Shown here in pieces: positions 10,209 to 18,548 of a stretch of DNA of 64,000 nt. Position 1 is the stretch's first letter, and every line of letters begins with the position of its first letter. A program made the translations under genes and the position numbers. A model generated the notes under the pieces. That model ran no database searches. It worked only from the letters and a program-made list of their open reading frames with translations, and was not told the DNA's origin. Origin of the DNA: Stappia sp. BW2 (GTDB taxonomy: Bacteria > Pseudomonadota > Alphaproteobacteria > Rhizobiales > Stappiaceae); the NCBI RefSeq assembly GCF_008107695.1, contig NZ_VIRG01000060.1, forward strand, positions 1 to 64,000, in the 5' to 3' direction.

Positions 10209-11237
10209 ATGAGGAAACTACTCGCATCAACCGCCGTGGCCCTGTTGGCCCTTACCGCCGGGGCCCACGCCGAAGGCAAGCTCTCGATCTATCACTGGTT
10301 CGAGTACATTCCGCAGGAACTGCTCGACAAGTTTGCCGAGGAATATGACGTCGAAGTCACCATGGACACGTTCGACAGCAACGAAGCCCTGCTCGCCTCG
10401 CTGAAGGCAGGCAAGCTGGGTAGCTACGACGTGGCCGTGCCCGGCGACTACATGGTCAAGATCATGCGCGACGAAGGCATGCTGGACACGTTTGAAGCGT
10501 CCGAGCTGCCCAACTTCGGCAACATCGAAGACAAATGGGTGGACGTCGAGTTCGATCCGGGCCGCAAGAGTTCAATTCCCTATCAGTGGGGGTCAACCTC
10601 GTTCTCGGTGAACAAGGATGTCTACAAGGGCAAACTCGACAGCCTTTCCTTGATCTTTGATGCGCCGGCAGAGCTGAAGGGCAAGATCAATGTGCTGGAC
10701 ACCGCGGGTGAAACGCTGACCCTGGCGTCGCTTTACCTCGGCATTCCGCAGTGCACGTCCGACCGGTCCCAGCTCAAGGAACTCAACGCTCTGGTTCAGA
10801 AAGCCAAGGGCGACTGGGCTTCTTTCGGCTCTGACGTTGCCAAGGATGTTCTGGTTTCCGGCGATGCCGCTGCCGGCATGATCTGGTCGGGCTTTTCCGC
10901 CAAAGCGCGCGCGGAAGGCGCCAACATCGAATATGTCTTCCCCAAGGAAGGCATGATCGTGTGGATGGACAACGTCGTACTTCTGAAGGACGCCCCCAAC
11001 CGTGAAAACGCGCTGAAGTTCATGAACTTCCTGCTGGATCCGGAAAACGCCGCCGCTGTCACCAACTACGCGCAGTACACCGCGGGCGTGAAGGGTGTTG
11101 GCGAATTCCTCAAGCCGGAAGTTGCCAACTCACCTGAATCCAATCCGCCGGCAGACCAGAAGGGCGTCTTCGTCCAGGCCTGTCCGGAAGACGTTCAGGT
11201 TCTCTATGACGCCATCTGGACCAACCTGAAAAAGTAG
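10209..11237 (+). CDS. potD: polyamine-type periplasmic binding protein (PotD/PotF-like)
   Basis: 342 aa with a clear Sec signal peptide (residues 1-21, ending AGAHA). The mature protein begins with the family-typical KLSIYHWFEYIPQELL and contains DVAVPGDYMVKIM, as in extracellular spermidine/putrescine-binding proteins. It captures the substrate in the periplasm for the upstream permeases. Start at ATG 10209, with GGAG 6 nt upstream. Lies 41 bp after the permease gene and 20 bp before the C-N hydrolase gene, so importer and enzymes share one transcript. Confidence 0.9.
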   Translation: MRKLLASTAVALLALTAGAHAEGKLSIYHWFEYIPQELLDKFAEEYDVEVTMDTFDSNEALLASLKAGKLGSYDVAVPGDYMVKIMRDEGMLDTFEASELPNFGNIEDKWVDVEFDPGRKSSIPYQWGSTSFSVNKDVYKGKLDSLSLIFDAPAELKGKINVLDTAGETLTLASLYLGIPQCTSDRSQLKELNALVQKAKGDWASFGSDVAKDVLVSGDAAAGMIWSGFSAKARAEGANIEYVFPKEGMIVWMDNVVLLKDAPNRENALKFMNFLLDPENAAAVTNYAQYTAGVKGVGEFLKPEVANSPESNPPADQKGVFVQACPEDVQVLYDAIWTNLKK

Positions 11238-11257
11238 AAACAAGGTATCGGAAGATC

Positions 11258-12034
11258 ATGAAACTGGCGCTTTATCAGGGACCTGCCACCTGTGGGGACA
11301 TCGAGGCGGGGTTCAACCGGCTCGAAACCCAGCTGACGGCAGCCGCCATGGCAGGCGCCAGTATGGTCGTCTTTCCCGAGCTTTTTCTACCCGGGTATAA
11401 CCGCCCCGATCTGCACAAATCCCTCGCCCAGCCTCTGGGCGGGGAATGGTGCGGGCGGTTGTCGAAACTGGCTGAGAAAACCGGTTGCGGTCTGACAGTC
11501 GGTTGGAGCGAACGCTGCGATGAGGCTGTCTATAACGCCGCAACCGCCTTCGGCCCCAGCGGCGAACGGCTTGGTCATTATCGAAAGATCCAGCTTTTCG
11601 GCGAGATGGAAAAAGCCAGTTTCAACTTCGGCACACATTACACGGTGTTCGAGTTCTGTGGCCGCAAGACAGCAATTCTCATCTGCTACGACGTGGAGTT
11701 TCCGCAGCATTGCCGGCAACTGGCAGATCAGGGCGTTACCCTGGTGCTGGTGCCGACCGCCAACCCGCAGCGTTTCGAGCATGTCTCCCACACACTCGTG
11801 CCAGCGCGAGCGGCTGAAACCGGGCTGACCATCGCCTACGCCAATTTCTTCGGTGCCGATGGGGATCTCACCTTTGGCGGCAACTCCTTGATTGCCGGTC
11901 CCGATGCGCAGCTTCTGGCAAGCGCTGGGGTCGGAGAAACACTTCTGGTCGCGGACCTCGCACCAGTATCAGACATCCCGCGGGACCTTCTGTCCCGGCA
12001 AGACCTGGATTATCGGGAGGGAAATTTCCAATGA
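11258..12034 (+). CDS. carbon-nitrogen hydrolase (nitrilase superfamily)
   Basis: 258 aa cytoplasmic amidase/nitrilase-fold enzyme. The catalytic triad is visible: Glu41 in FPELFLPGYN, Lys110 in HYRKIQLF and Cys143 in LICYDVEFP. Members hydrolyse amide bonds such as those of N-carbamoylputrescine or omega-amides. In this operon, behind an amine importer and in front of an aminotransferase (start codons overlap by four bases), an amide of the imported amine is the likely substrate. Which one cannot be read from sequence. Confidence 0.85.
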   Translation: MKLALYQGPATCGDIEAGFNRLETQLTAAAMAGASMVVFPELFLPGYNRPDLHKSLAQPLGGEWCGRLSKLAEKTGCGLTVGWSERCDEAVYNAATAFGPSGERLGHYRKIQLFGEMEKASFNFGTHYTVFEFCGRKTAILICYDVEFPQHCRQLADQGVTLVLVPTANPQRFEHVSHTLVPARAAETGLTIAYANFFGADGDLTFGGNSLIAGPDAQLLASAGVGETLLVADLAPVSDIPRDLLSRQDLDYREGNFQ

Positions 12035-13395
12035 ACATCAAAACGGATATCAACACAGATGCGGTTTTGACCGCAGACACCCACCTGATTCAGTCCTTTG
12101 CCGACTTGAACCTGCTCAAACAGGATGGTGCCCGTACAGTGATCGTCGGTGCCGAAGGTGCCATGGTGCGTGACAGCGAAGGCAACGAGCTTATCGATGG
12201 TATCGGTGGGCTGTGGTGTTCCAACGTCGGTCACGGACGACGGGAAATCATCGACGCCATTACGAAGCAGTTGGGTGAACTGGACTTTTATTCGACGTTT
12301 TACAACTTCACCCACCCGACTGCCGCGGCGCTTGCGGAAAAACTCGCCCAACTGGCACCTGGCCAGCTCAACAAGGTCTATTTCGGCAATTCGGGGTCCG
12401 TCGCAAATGACAGCGCCGTACGCATCCTGCACCACTACAACAATCGTCTGGGGCGTCCGAAAAAGAAAAAGATCCTGAGCCGCATCGGGGCCTATCACGG
12501 CTCGACGCATCTTGCGATCGCGATGACGACACCAGCCTATTCCGAGGGATGGGATCACGTAGAGGGCCTCGTTCACCACCTCAAAAGCCCGCATTACTGG
12601 CGTGAAGGCAACGGTATGACCGAAGCCGAATTCTGCGATGCGCTTGTCGAGGACCTGAAGGACACCATTGAGCGTCTGGGTGCGGAAAACATTGCTGCCT
12701 TTGTTGCCGAGCCTATCCAGGGCGCTGGCGGCGTCGTCGTGCCGCCTGCGGGTTATCATGCGCGAATGGCGAAGGTCTGCGCGGACTATGACATCAAGTA
12801 CATCGCGGACGAAGTGGTGACCGCCTTTGGCCGCCTTGGCCATTTCTTCGCATCGCAGGATGTTTTCGGCCACGAACCGGACATCATCAACACGGCAAAG
12901 GGACTGACCTCCGGCTATCAGCCACTGTCGGCCACCATTGTCTCCGACGAAATCCATGAGGTCATTTCACGTCCGGGGGGCATGTTCCTCCATGGCATGA
13001 CGTATTCCGGTCATCCGGCCGCAGCCGCTGCGGGCCTTGCCAATATCGCGCTGATGGAAAAGGAACAGATCCCGGAGAAGGCACGCACGACCGGCAAGCT
13101 GTTCGAGAACACCCTGCGCGGCCTCGCGGATCTCGATATCGTTGGCGAAGTCCGGGGTAGCCACTTCATGATGGGTCTGGAGTTCGTCAGGGACAAGGAG
13201 ACCAAGGAGGGGTTCACTCCGGAGGATGCCATCGGGCTGAAACTCGCCCGTGCCGCCCAGAAACGCGGCCTGATAGCCCGCCCGCTCGGCAATATTCTGA
13301 TCCTCTCGCCGACACTCATTCTGACCGAAGGGCAAATCGGCCAGATTGGCGACATCTTGCGTGAAAGTATTGAAGACGTAAGTCGAAACTTGTGA
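12031..13395 (+). CDS. class III aminotransferase (omega-amine:pyruvate type)
   Basis: 454 aa PLP enzyme of fold type I. YFGNSGSVANDSA at about 117-129 binds the cofactor phosphate; Asp260 (ADEVVTAFGR) and Lys290 (NTAKGLTSG) are the PLP-contacting and Schiff-base residues. The family transfers terminal amino groups of diamines or polyamines to pyruvate, giving aldehydes. Overlaps the preceding hydrolase by ATGA, so the two are translationally coupled. A hairpin follows the stop codon. Similar to SpuC-type putrescine/polyamine transaminases in overall pattern. Confidence 0.88.
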   Translation: MNIKTDINTDAVLTADTHLIQSFADLNLLKQDGARTVIVGAEGAMVRDSEGNELIDGIGGLWCSNVGHGRREIIDAITKQLGELDFYSTFYNFTHPTAAALAEKLAQLAPGQLNKVYFGNSGSVANDSAVRILHHYNNRLGRPKKKKILSRIGAYHGSTHLAIAMTTPAYSEGWDHVEGLVHHLKSPHYWREGNGMTEAEFCDALVEDLKDTIERLGAENIAAFVAEPIQGAGGVVVPPAGYHARMAKVCADYDIKYIADEVVTAFGRLGHFFASQDVFGHEPDIINTAKGLTSGYQPLSATIVSDEIHEVISRPGGMFLHGMTYSGHPAAAAAGLANIALMEKEQIPEKARTTGKLFENTLRGLADLDIVGEVRGSHFMMGLEFVRDKETKEGFTPEDAIGLKLARAAQKRGLIARPLGNILILSPTLILTEGQIGQIGDILRESIEDVSRNL

Positions 13396-13406
13396 CACCT
13401 TCGCGC

Positions 13407-13433
13407 CGGGGCACCCTGAACATGGGTGCCCCG
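13407..13433 (+). terminator. hairpin after the aminotransferase gene
   Basis: Perfect 10-bp stem (CGGGGCACCC / GGGTGCCCCG) with a 7-nt loop, 12 nt after the aminotransferase stop. No T-run follows, so it may slow or partly terminate transcription, or stabilise the upstream mRNA, rather than end the operon. Confidence 0.6.
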
Positions 13434-13470
13434 CATCGTTCAAAGTAGGATTGTCTGCAAGTTTCGCCTC

Positions 13471-14622
13471 ATGTCCAACGCCTACGCATTGCTTGAAAAA
13501 CTCATCGCCTTTCCAACCGTGAGCCGGGATGGAAATATCGACCTGATCAGATGGGTGCACGAGCTGCTCAGCCAGGCCGGGATCAGGTCCAGGCTTTTGC
13601 CTTCGGAAAGCGGCGACCGAGCCAACCTGTTTGCGACCGTCGGCCCGGAGGGGCCCGGCGGAGTCGTGCTTTCGGGTCACACCGATGTCGTGCCCGTGGA
13701 GGGCCAAAGCTGGACCAGTGATGCCTTTTGCCTGCAGGAACGGGACGGCCTTCTTTATGGCCGCGGCACTGCCGACATGAAGGGCTTTGTTGCCTGTGCC
13801 ATCGAGGCCGTTCTCGGGACGGTTCACAAACCGCTCCACACCCCGGTGCACCTTGCTTTGTCCTATGATGAGGAAATCGGCTGCGTCGGCGTGCGGCCCA
13901 TGCTGGAGGATCTGGCAAAAGCCGGGCTGAAACCTGACTGGGTAATGATCGGCGAGCCGACCTCGATGCGAGTTGCGACTGGCCATAAAGGCAAACTGGC
14001 TGCGCGTGCGACCTGCTGCGGACACACCGTTCATTCGGCCCTGGCGCCCACTGGGCTGAACGCGCTTCACATGGCTGCGGATTTCCTGTCGGAGATCCGG
14101 ACCCTTCAGGAAGAGACCCAGGAAAAAGGGGCGCGGGATCAGGCCTTCGACATACCTTACACCACCTTGCATGCGGGCATCCTGAAGGGGGGCACGGCTT
14201 TGAACATCGTGCCGGATACCTGTGTGCTCGATTTTGAAATTCGCAATGTTGCTGAAGAAGATGCGGAGACCTTTCTGGATCGATTGCTTGAAAAGGCCGC
14301 TCATCAGGAACGTGGCCTGAAACAGCGGTTCCCTGAAGCCCGGATCCGGATAGACGTTCTGAACACCTATCCGGGGCTGGAAACCAAAAGCGACAGTCCG
14401 CAGGTTTCCGGCGCGCGTGCACTTTCCGGAAGCAACGCCCCCTTGAAGGTTGCTTTCGGCACGGAAGGCGGGCTGTTCCAGCAGCATTTCGGCGTGCCTG
14501 TGGTCGTTTGCGGACCAGGATCAATGGACCAGGGGCACAAGGCCGACGAATTTATTGCCCGAGACCAGATGGAGCGCTGCCGGCAGATGCTGGCGCGGCT
14601 GGTGGAGACACAAGCCGGGTGA
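13471..14622 (+). CDS. M20 family deacylase (ArgE/acetylornithine deacetylase-like)
   Basis: 383 aa zinc-dependent amidohydrolase of the ArgE/DapE/M20 family. Metal and catalytic motifs: SGHTDVVP (first His), GRGTADMKGF (bridging Asp), YDEEIGCVG (catalytic Glu pair), IGEPTS, and a late His in DQGHKADEF. It removes an acyl group from an N-acylated amino acid or amine. I start at ATG 13471; the frame continues upstream into the hairpin, which cannot be coding. It lies in the same orientation as the amine operon and before the flavin monooxygenase. Confidence 0.85.
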   Translation: MSNAYALLEKLIAFPTVSRDGNIDLIRWVHELLSQAGIRSRLLPSESGDRANLFATVGPEGPGGVVLSGHTDVVPVEGQSWTSDAFCLQERDGLLYGRGTADMKGFVACAIEAVLGTVHKPLHTPVHLALSYDEEIGCVGVRPMLEDLAKAGLKPDWVMIGEPTSMRVATGHKGKLAARATCCGHTVHSALAPTGLNALHMAADFLSEIRTLQEETQEKGARDQAFDIPYTTLHAGILKGGTALNIVPDTCVLDFEIRNVAEEDAETFLDRLLEKAAHQERGLKQRFPEARIRIDVLNTYPGLETKSDSPQVSGARALSGSNAPLKVAFGTEGGLFQQHFGVPVVVCGPGSMDQGHKADEFIARDQMERCRQMLARLVETQAG

Positions 14623-14670
14623 CCGGCCACGACCGCATGAAAAACTAATCCTGAGAGGACCTGACCAAAG

Positions 14671-15921
14671 ATGACGATCGAGAAGGTGGATGCGCTGGTG
14701 GTAGGCGGTGGACAGGCGGGCATCGCGATGAGTGAGCATCTCGGCCTTGCCGGCCTGTCCCATCTTGTGCTGGAGAAAAAGCGGATAGCCGAACGCTGGC
14801 GGTCCGAACGCTGGGATTCTCTGGTCGCCAACGGCCCTGCCTGGCACGACCGCTTTCCAGGCCTCACCTTCGACGGCGACCCGGACGCTTTTGTCCCCAA
14901 AGAAGCCGTGGCAGACTATTTCGAGGCTTACGTGAGGAAGATCAACGCGCCGGTCAGAACCGGTGTCGAAGTGACAAGTGTAACCCCTCTCGAACGCCGT
15001 CACGGTTTCCGCGCTGAAACCTCGGAAGGCGTCATAGAGGCTGACACGGTGATCGCGGCAACCGGTGCTTTCCAGGTCCCGGTCTTCCCCAAACTGATCC
15101 CCGACATGCCAGGGCTTACGCAGATCCACTCTACGGCCTACCGCAATCCAGAACAGTTGGCAGACGGGGCGGTGCTCGTTGTCGGAGCAGGGTCCTCCGG
15201 CGTGCAGATTGCGGAAGAACTGATGAACTCCGGCCGCAAAACCTATCTTTCCGTCGGGTCCCACAATCGGCCCCCACGTTCCTATCGCGGCCGGGATTTC
15301 TGCTGGTGGCTTGGTGTTCTGAACAAATGGGATGCCGAGTTCGTTCCCGGATCCGAACACGTCACCATAGCCGTTTCCGGTGCCAACGGCGGACATACGA
15401 TCGACTTCCGCAAGCTCGCGGATCGCGGCATGACGCTGCTTGGTATGACCGGTGCCTGCGAGAACGGTGTATTGACCTTTTCCGACGACCTTGCTGAAAA
15501 CATCAACGCAGGTGATGAGAACTACCTGTCGTTGCTGGAGGAAGCCGATGCCTATGTCGACGCCTACGGTCTCGATTTGCCGCCTGAGCCGGAAGCCAAA
15601 ATTATCGGTCCTGATCCTGAGTGCGTGTCACACCCTCTTCTTGAACTGAATCTGAAAGAGGCTGGCATCACCACCGTTATCTGGGCGACCGGGTTTGTCC
15701 GGGACTACGGTTGGCTGAAAGTGGATGCCTTCGATGAAACCGGTGCACCGGTCCATCAGCGTGGCGTCTCCACCGTTCCCGGCGTCTATTTTCTGGGCCT
15801 GCCGTGGCAGACACGGCGCGGCTCATCCTTTATCTGGGGTGTCTGGTATGACGCCAAATACTTGACCGATCATATTGTCAAACAGCGAAACTACCGGTTT
15901 TTCGAACCTGCAGCCCAATAG
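14671..15921 (+). CDS. flavin-containing monooxygenase/NAD(P)-binding flavoprotein
   Basis: 416 aa. The N-terminal FAD dinucleotide motif is GGGQAGIAMSEHLG at about residues 12-25 and the NAD(P)H motif GAGSSGVQIAEEL lies near 173-185, an arrangement typical of single-component flavin monooxygenases (CzcO-like, YUCCA-like). Such enzymes oxygenate amines, sulphides or ketones. Good RBS (GAGAGGA) upstream. Placement between an M20 deacylase and RidA suggests it oxidises the imported amine or its product; the substrate is not predictable. Confidence 0.85.
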   Translation: MTIEKVDALVVGGGQAGIAMSEHLGLAGLSHLVLEKKRIAERWRSERWDSLVANGPAWHDRFPGLTFDGDPDAFVPKEAVADYFEAYVRKINAPVRTGVEVTSVTPLERRHGFRAETSEGVIEADTVIAATGAFQVPVFPKLIPDMPGLTQIHSTAYRNPEQLADGAVLVVGAGSSGVQIAEELMNSGRKTYLSVGSHNRPPRSYRGRDFCWWLGVLNKWDAEFVPGSEHVTIAVSGANGGHTIDFRKLADRGMTLLGMTGACENGVLTFSDDLAENINAGDENYLSLLEEADAYVDAYGLDLPPEPEAKIIGPDPECVSHPLLELNLKEAGITTVIWATGFVRDYGWLKVDAFDETGAPVHQRGVSTVPGVYFLGLPWQTRRGSSFIWGVWYDAKYLTDHIVKQRNYRFFEPAAQ

Positions 15922-15953
15922 CTTTTTCCATCTCTTCGAACATGGAGCCCGCA

Positions 15954-16370
15954 ATGGCCCACACCCGCATCCGCAAATTTAATACCAAGGACACATACCC
16001 GGAACAGAACCTGGACAACGACCTGTGTCAGGTCGTTGTGGCCAGGGGCACCATGGTGTTCGTCCGTGGACAGATCGGTCAGGACCTCGACACCTCCAAG
16101 AATGTTGGCGTCGGTGACGTGAAAGCCCAGACAGAACAGGCAATGGCCAACATCAAGATGCTTCTCGAGGAAGCCGGGTCCGAGTTGGATCACATCACCA
16201 AGATCACCATCTACCTCATCGATCCGCGGTATCGCGAGGACGTCTATCGCATCGTCGGCAAGTGGTTGAAAGGTGTCTTTCCGGTCTCCACCGGCATTGT
16301 GGTGTCAGCCCTTGCCCGTCCCGAATGGCTGGTCGAAATCGACGCCACCGCCGTTATTCCAGACGCCTGA
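15954..16370 (+). CDS. RidA/YjgF family protein
   Basis: 138 aa, single Rid domain. The conserved substrate-binding arginine is seen in ALARPEWLVEID near residues 116-127. Rid proteins hydrolyse reactive enamine/imine intermediates made by PLP or flavin-dependent amine metabolism, which matches the aminotransferase and monooxygenase upstream. I start at ATG 15954 (GGAG 6 nt upstream) rather than ATG 15942, which overlaps that RBS. Confidence 0.88.
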   Translation: MAHTRIRKFNTKDTYPEQNLDNDLCQVVVARGTMVFVRGQIGQDLDTSKNVGVGDVKAQTEQAMANIKMLLEEAGSELDHITKITIYLIDPRYREDVYRIVGKWLKGVFPVSTGIVVSALARPEWLVEIDATAVIPDA

Positions 16371-16397
16371 TCCAGCCGACTTGATCGAGGACACAAG

Positions 16398-17072
16398 ATG
16401 ACCTTTTCCATTGCCGCCCGCTGCCCCGAGACGGGGACGATGGGCATCGCCATTTCCTCGTCGTCACCGGCAGTAGCCGCGCGCTGCGCCCATGCACGTG
16501 CCAAAGTCGGCGTCGTGGCCAGCCAGAACATCACCGATCCGTCTCTTGGAAGCCGGGGGCTGGACCTGCTTGAGCAGGGTTTCGGCGCTGAAGCGGCACT
16601 TGCCGCGCTGCTCAAGGACTACCCGACTGCCGACTGGCGCCAGATCACCATTCTCGACAGCACGGGCAAAGCCGCGGTTCACTCCGGGCGGGAGACCCTT
16701 GGTGTGAATGCCACCGCGACCGGGCGAGACTGTGTTGCTGCCGGGAACCTTCTTGCAAACACCGGCGTTCCGGCAGCGATGGTTGAAGGCTTCGAGGGGG
16801 CCACGGGCGATCTGGGGGACCAGCTGATTGCTGCCATGGAGGCAGGAACAAGGGCTGGAGGCGAGGCGGGACCGGTTCATTCCGCCGGTCTCTACATGGT
16901 TCGCGATGTGAGCTGGCCAATCGCCGACTTGCGCGTTGACTGGATCGAAGAAGATCCCATTCAGGCCCTCGGAAACCTCTGGCGTCTCTACAAGCCGCAA
17001 CTTGAGGACTATGTGACACGCGCGCTCGATCCGACCGCTGCGCCCAGTTACGGTGTTCCGGGGGACGAGTAA
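16398..17072 (+). CDS. DUF1028 family protein
   Basis: 224 aa, characteristic DUF1028 start (MTFSIAARCPETGTMGIAISSSSPAVA split over residues 1-27; Thr/Ser-rich beta strands as in Ntn-hydrolase-like folds). Function of the family is not established; members tend to be encoded beside RidA proteins and amino acid or peptide catabolic genes, as here (27 bp after RidA). No signal peptide. Last gene of the amine cluster before the LysR gene. Confidence 0.82.
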   Translation: MTFSIAARCPETGTMGIAISSSSPAVAARCAHARAKVGVVASQNITDPSLGSRGLDLLEQGFGAEAALAALLKDYPTADWRQITILDSTGKAAVHSGRETLGVNATATGRDCVAAGNLLANTGVPAAMVEGFEGATGDLGDQLIAAMEAGTRAGGEAGPVHSAGLYMVRDVSWPIADLRVDWIEEDPIQALGNLWRLYKPQLEDYVTRALDPTAAPSYGVPGDE

Positions 17073-17240
17073 CATAGGACCTTCAGAGGGGAGGGGAGGC
17101 TTTCCCGGTGGCGGTTCCGTTGGCGAGCTTCGACGTCTTGAAGCTGCAACGGCCGCTCTTGTAAGCGTCGCGGCTGGCTTGATCGTCCAACCGCGCTAAG
17201 ATACTCAGCGCAGGAAGCCCGTTCTGTCTGTGAGGACACC

Positions 17241-18149
17241 ATCAACCGTTTTCCGTCGATCCAGGCCCTCAGGGCAATAGAGAGCGTGGCGCGCAATGGT
17301 GCGCTATGGCGTGCCGCCGCGGAGCTGAATGTCACCCGCAGCGCGATCAGCCATCAGCTGCGTCTTCTGGAGCGTGATCTTGGCTTCAAGATCATCGTGC
17401 GCAACGGCAACCAGACCGAGATCACACCGCGCGCCATGGCCTATGCCGAGGAGGTGCGCCGCGCTCTCAGCATGATTGCCACATCGACGGCTCGTGCCTC
17501 GGAAAACGGGCTGACAGGGCGATTGACGATCAGCGCGCCACCCGGCTTCGTCGCGGCCTGGCTATGTCTGCACATAGGGGACTTTCTGGCACAGAACCCG
17601 GAAGTGATCGCGAATGTCATCAGTTCGCAGAACCACGCCAGCACTGCCAATCCCGAGGTCGATACCTTCATCACCTTCGGAAAAGAGGCGCGCGCCAATG
17701 TCCTGATCGAGCCGATGATGTCGGTCGATTTTACACCGCTATGCAGCCCGGCCTATCTCAGCCGGTTCAACACCTTCAACGACCTCGGCATTTTGAAGAA
17801 CGCGACCTTGCTGCATATGCTCGATTTCTCAGACTGGGAAGACTGGATGCAATTGTCCGGCCTGCCGGCAAAAGATGCGCATCGCGGCATTTGCTACTCG
17901 GACATGAATATCGTCCTCACAGCCATTCTTGCGGGTGAGGGTATCGCAATCGGTGACACGGTCTTGTGGCACAAGGAATTGCAGGAAGGCAGACTCATGC
18001 GCCCGTTTGCCCAGTCGCTGCACACTGACACGGGTTACTTCATTTGTACGCCGGAAGAGAATTTTGAAAACCCGATTGTTGTCGAATTTCATAAGTGGTT
18101 GAAGACGCGTCTGGAAATTAGCCGGTTTCGCCCCAAGAGCGAGGCGTGA
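17241..18149 (+). CDS. LysR-family regulator with no ordinary start codon
   Basis: The family-conserved N-terminus (RFPSIQALRAIESVARNG, then HTH AAELNVTRSAISHQLRLLE) begins well upstream of the first in-frame GTG at 17286, which would cut into the first helix. Reading back, there is no in-frame ATG, GTG or TTG. The best positioned codon is ATC at 17241, four bases after a GAGGA; from it the protein is 302 aa, the normal LysR length. The effector domain covers about residues 90-295. Either a rare AUC start or an ATG to ATC mutation is implied. It stands between the amine cluster and the carnitine-type operon, on the same strand, and could regulate either. Confidence 0.75.
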   Translation: MNRFPSIQALRAIESVARNGALWRAAAELNVTRSAISHQLRLLERDLGFKIIVRNGNQTEITPRAMAYAEEVRRALSMIATSTARASENGLTGRLTISAPPGFVAAWLCLHIGDFLAQNPEVIANVISSQNHASTANPEVDTFITFGKEARANVLIEPMMSVDFTPLCSPAYLSRFNTFNDLGILKNATLLHMLDFSDWEDWMQLSGLPAKDAHRGICYSDMNIVLTAILAGEGIAIGDTVLWHKELQEGRLMRPFAQSLHTDTGYFICTPEENFENPIVVEFHKWLKTRLEISRFRPKSEA

Positions 18150-18548
18150 CAAATTTTGTTTGTCGGCACTCCCAATAAGTTTCATTTGCGGCGGACCACA
18201 TCTCCTTTCTAACTTCGTGTCGAGAGTTACACGATTGGAAAGGCGCAGCGAATTTGGCAAGCACCGCGCGGACCAAAGCAGGTTTGGTCGCCAAGACGCC
18301 CAGTGCGTTCAGTGCGCCAGACAAGATGTCTCTGAACATGGCCGAAGCTGAGTTTGCTGTGCTGCTGCGTCTGTCACGGCAATGCGCTGTTTCCCCACTT
18401 CACGGTCCCGCCAGAACGCCGCTTTTCCGCTCAAGGTGTTGACGCGCCGGGTGCGCTGGGCCGGTTGACCTGCTTTTGAACCGGCTGCGCGGCCCCTGTG
18501 CTGTCACGCTCGCCAAAAAATTCAAGACTGAACCAAAAAGGGTGCCCG
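18150..18548. other. 399-bp intergenic region upstream of the carnitine-type operon
   Basis: No supported gene. It should contain the promoter and leader of the six-gene operon starting at 18549. I see no convincing palindrome or sigma-70 box. Confidence 0.5.

Noticed and set aside
12967-14487. 506-codon minus-strand frame
   Set aside because: Lies opposite the aminotransferase and M20 deacylase genes, both well supported, and spans the hairpin between them.
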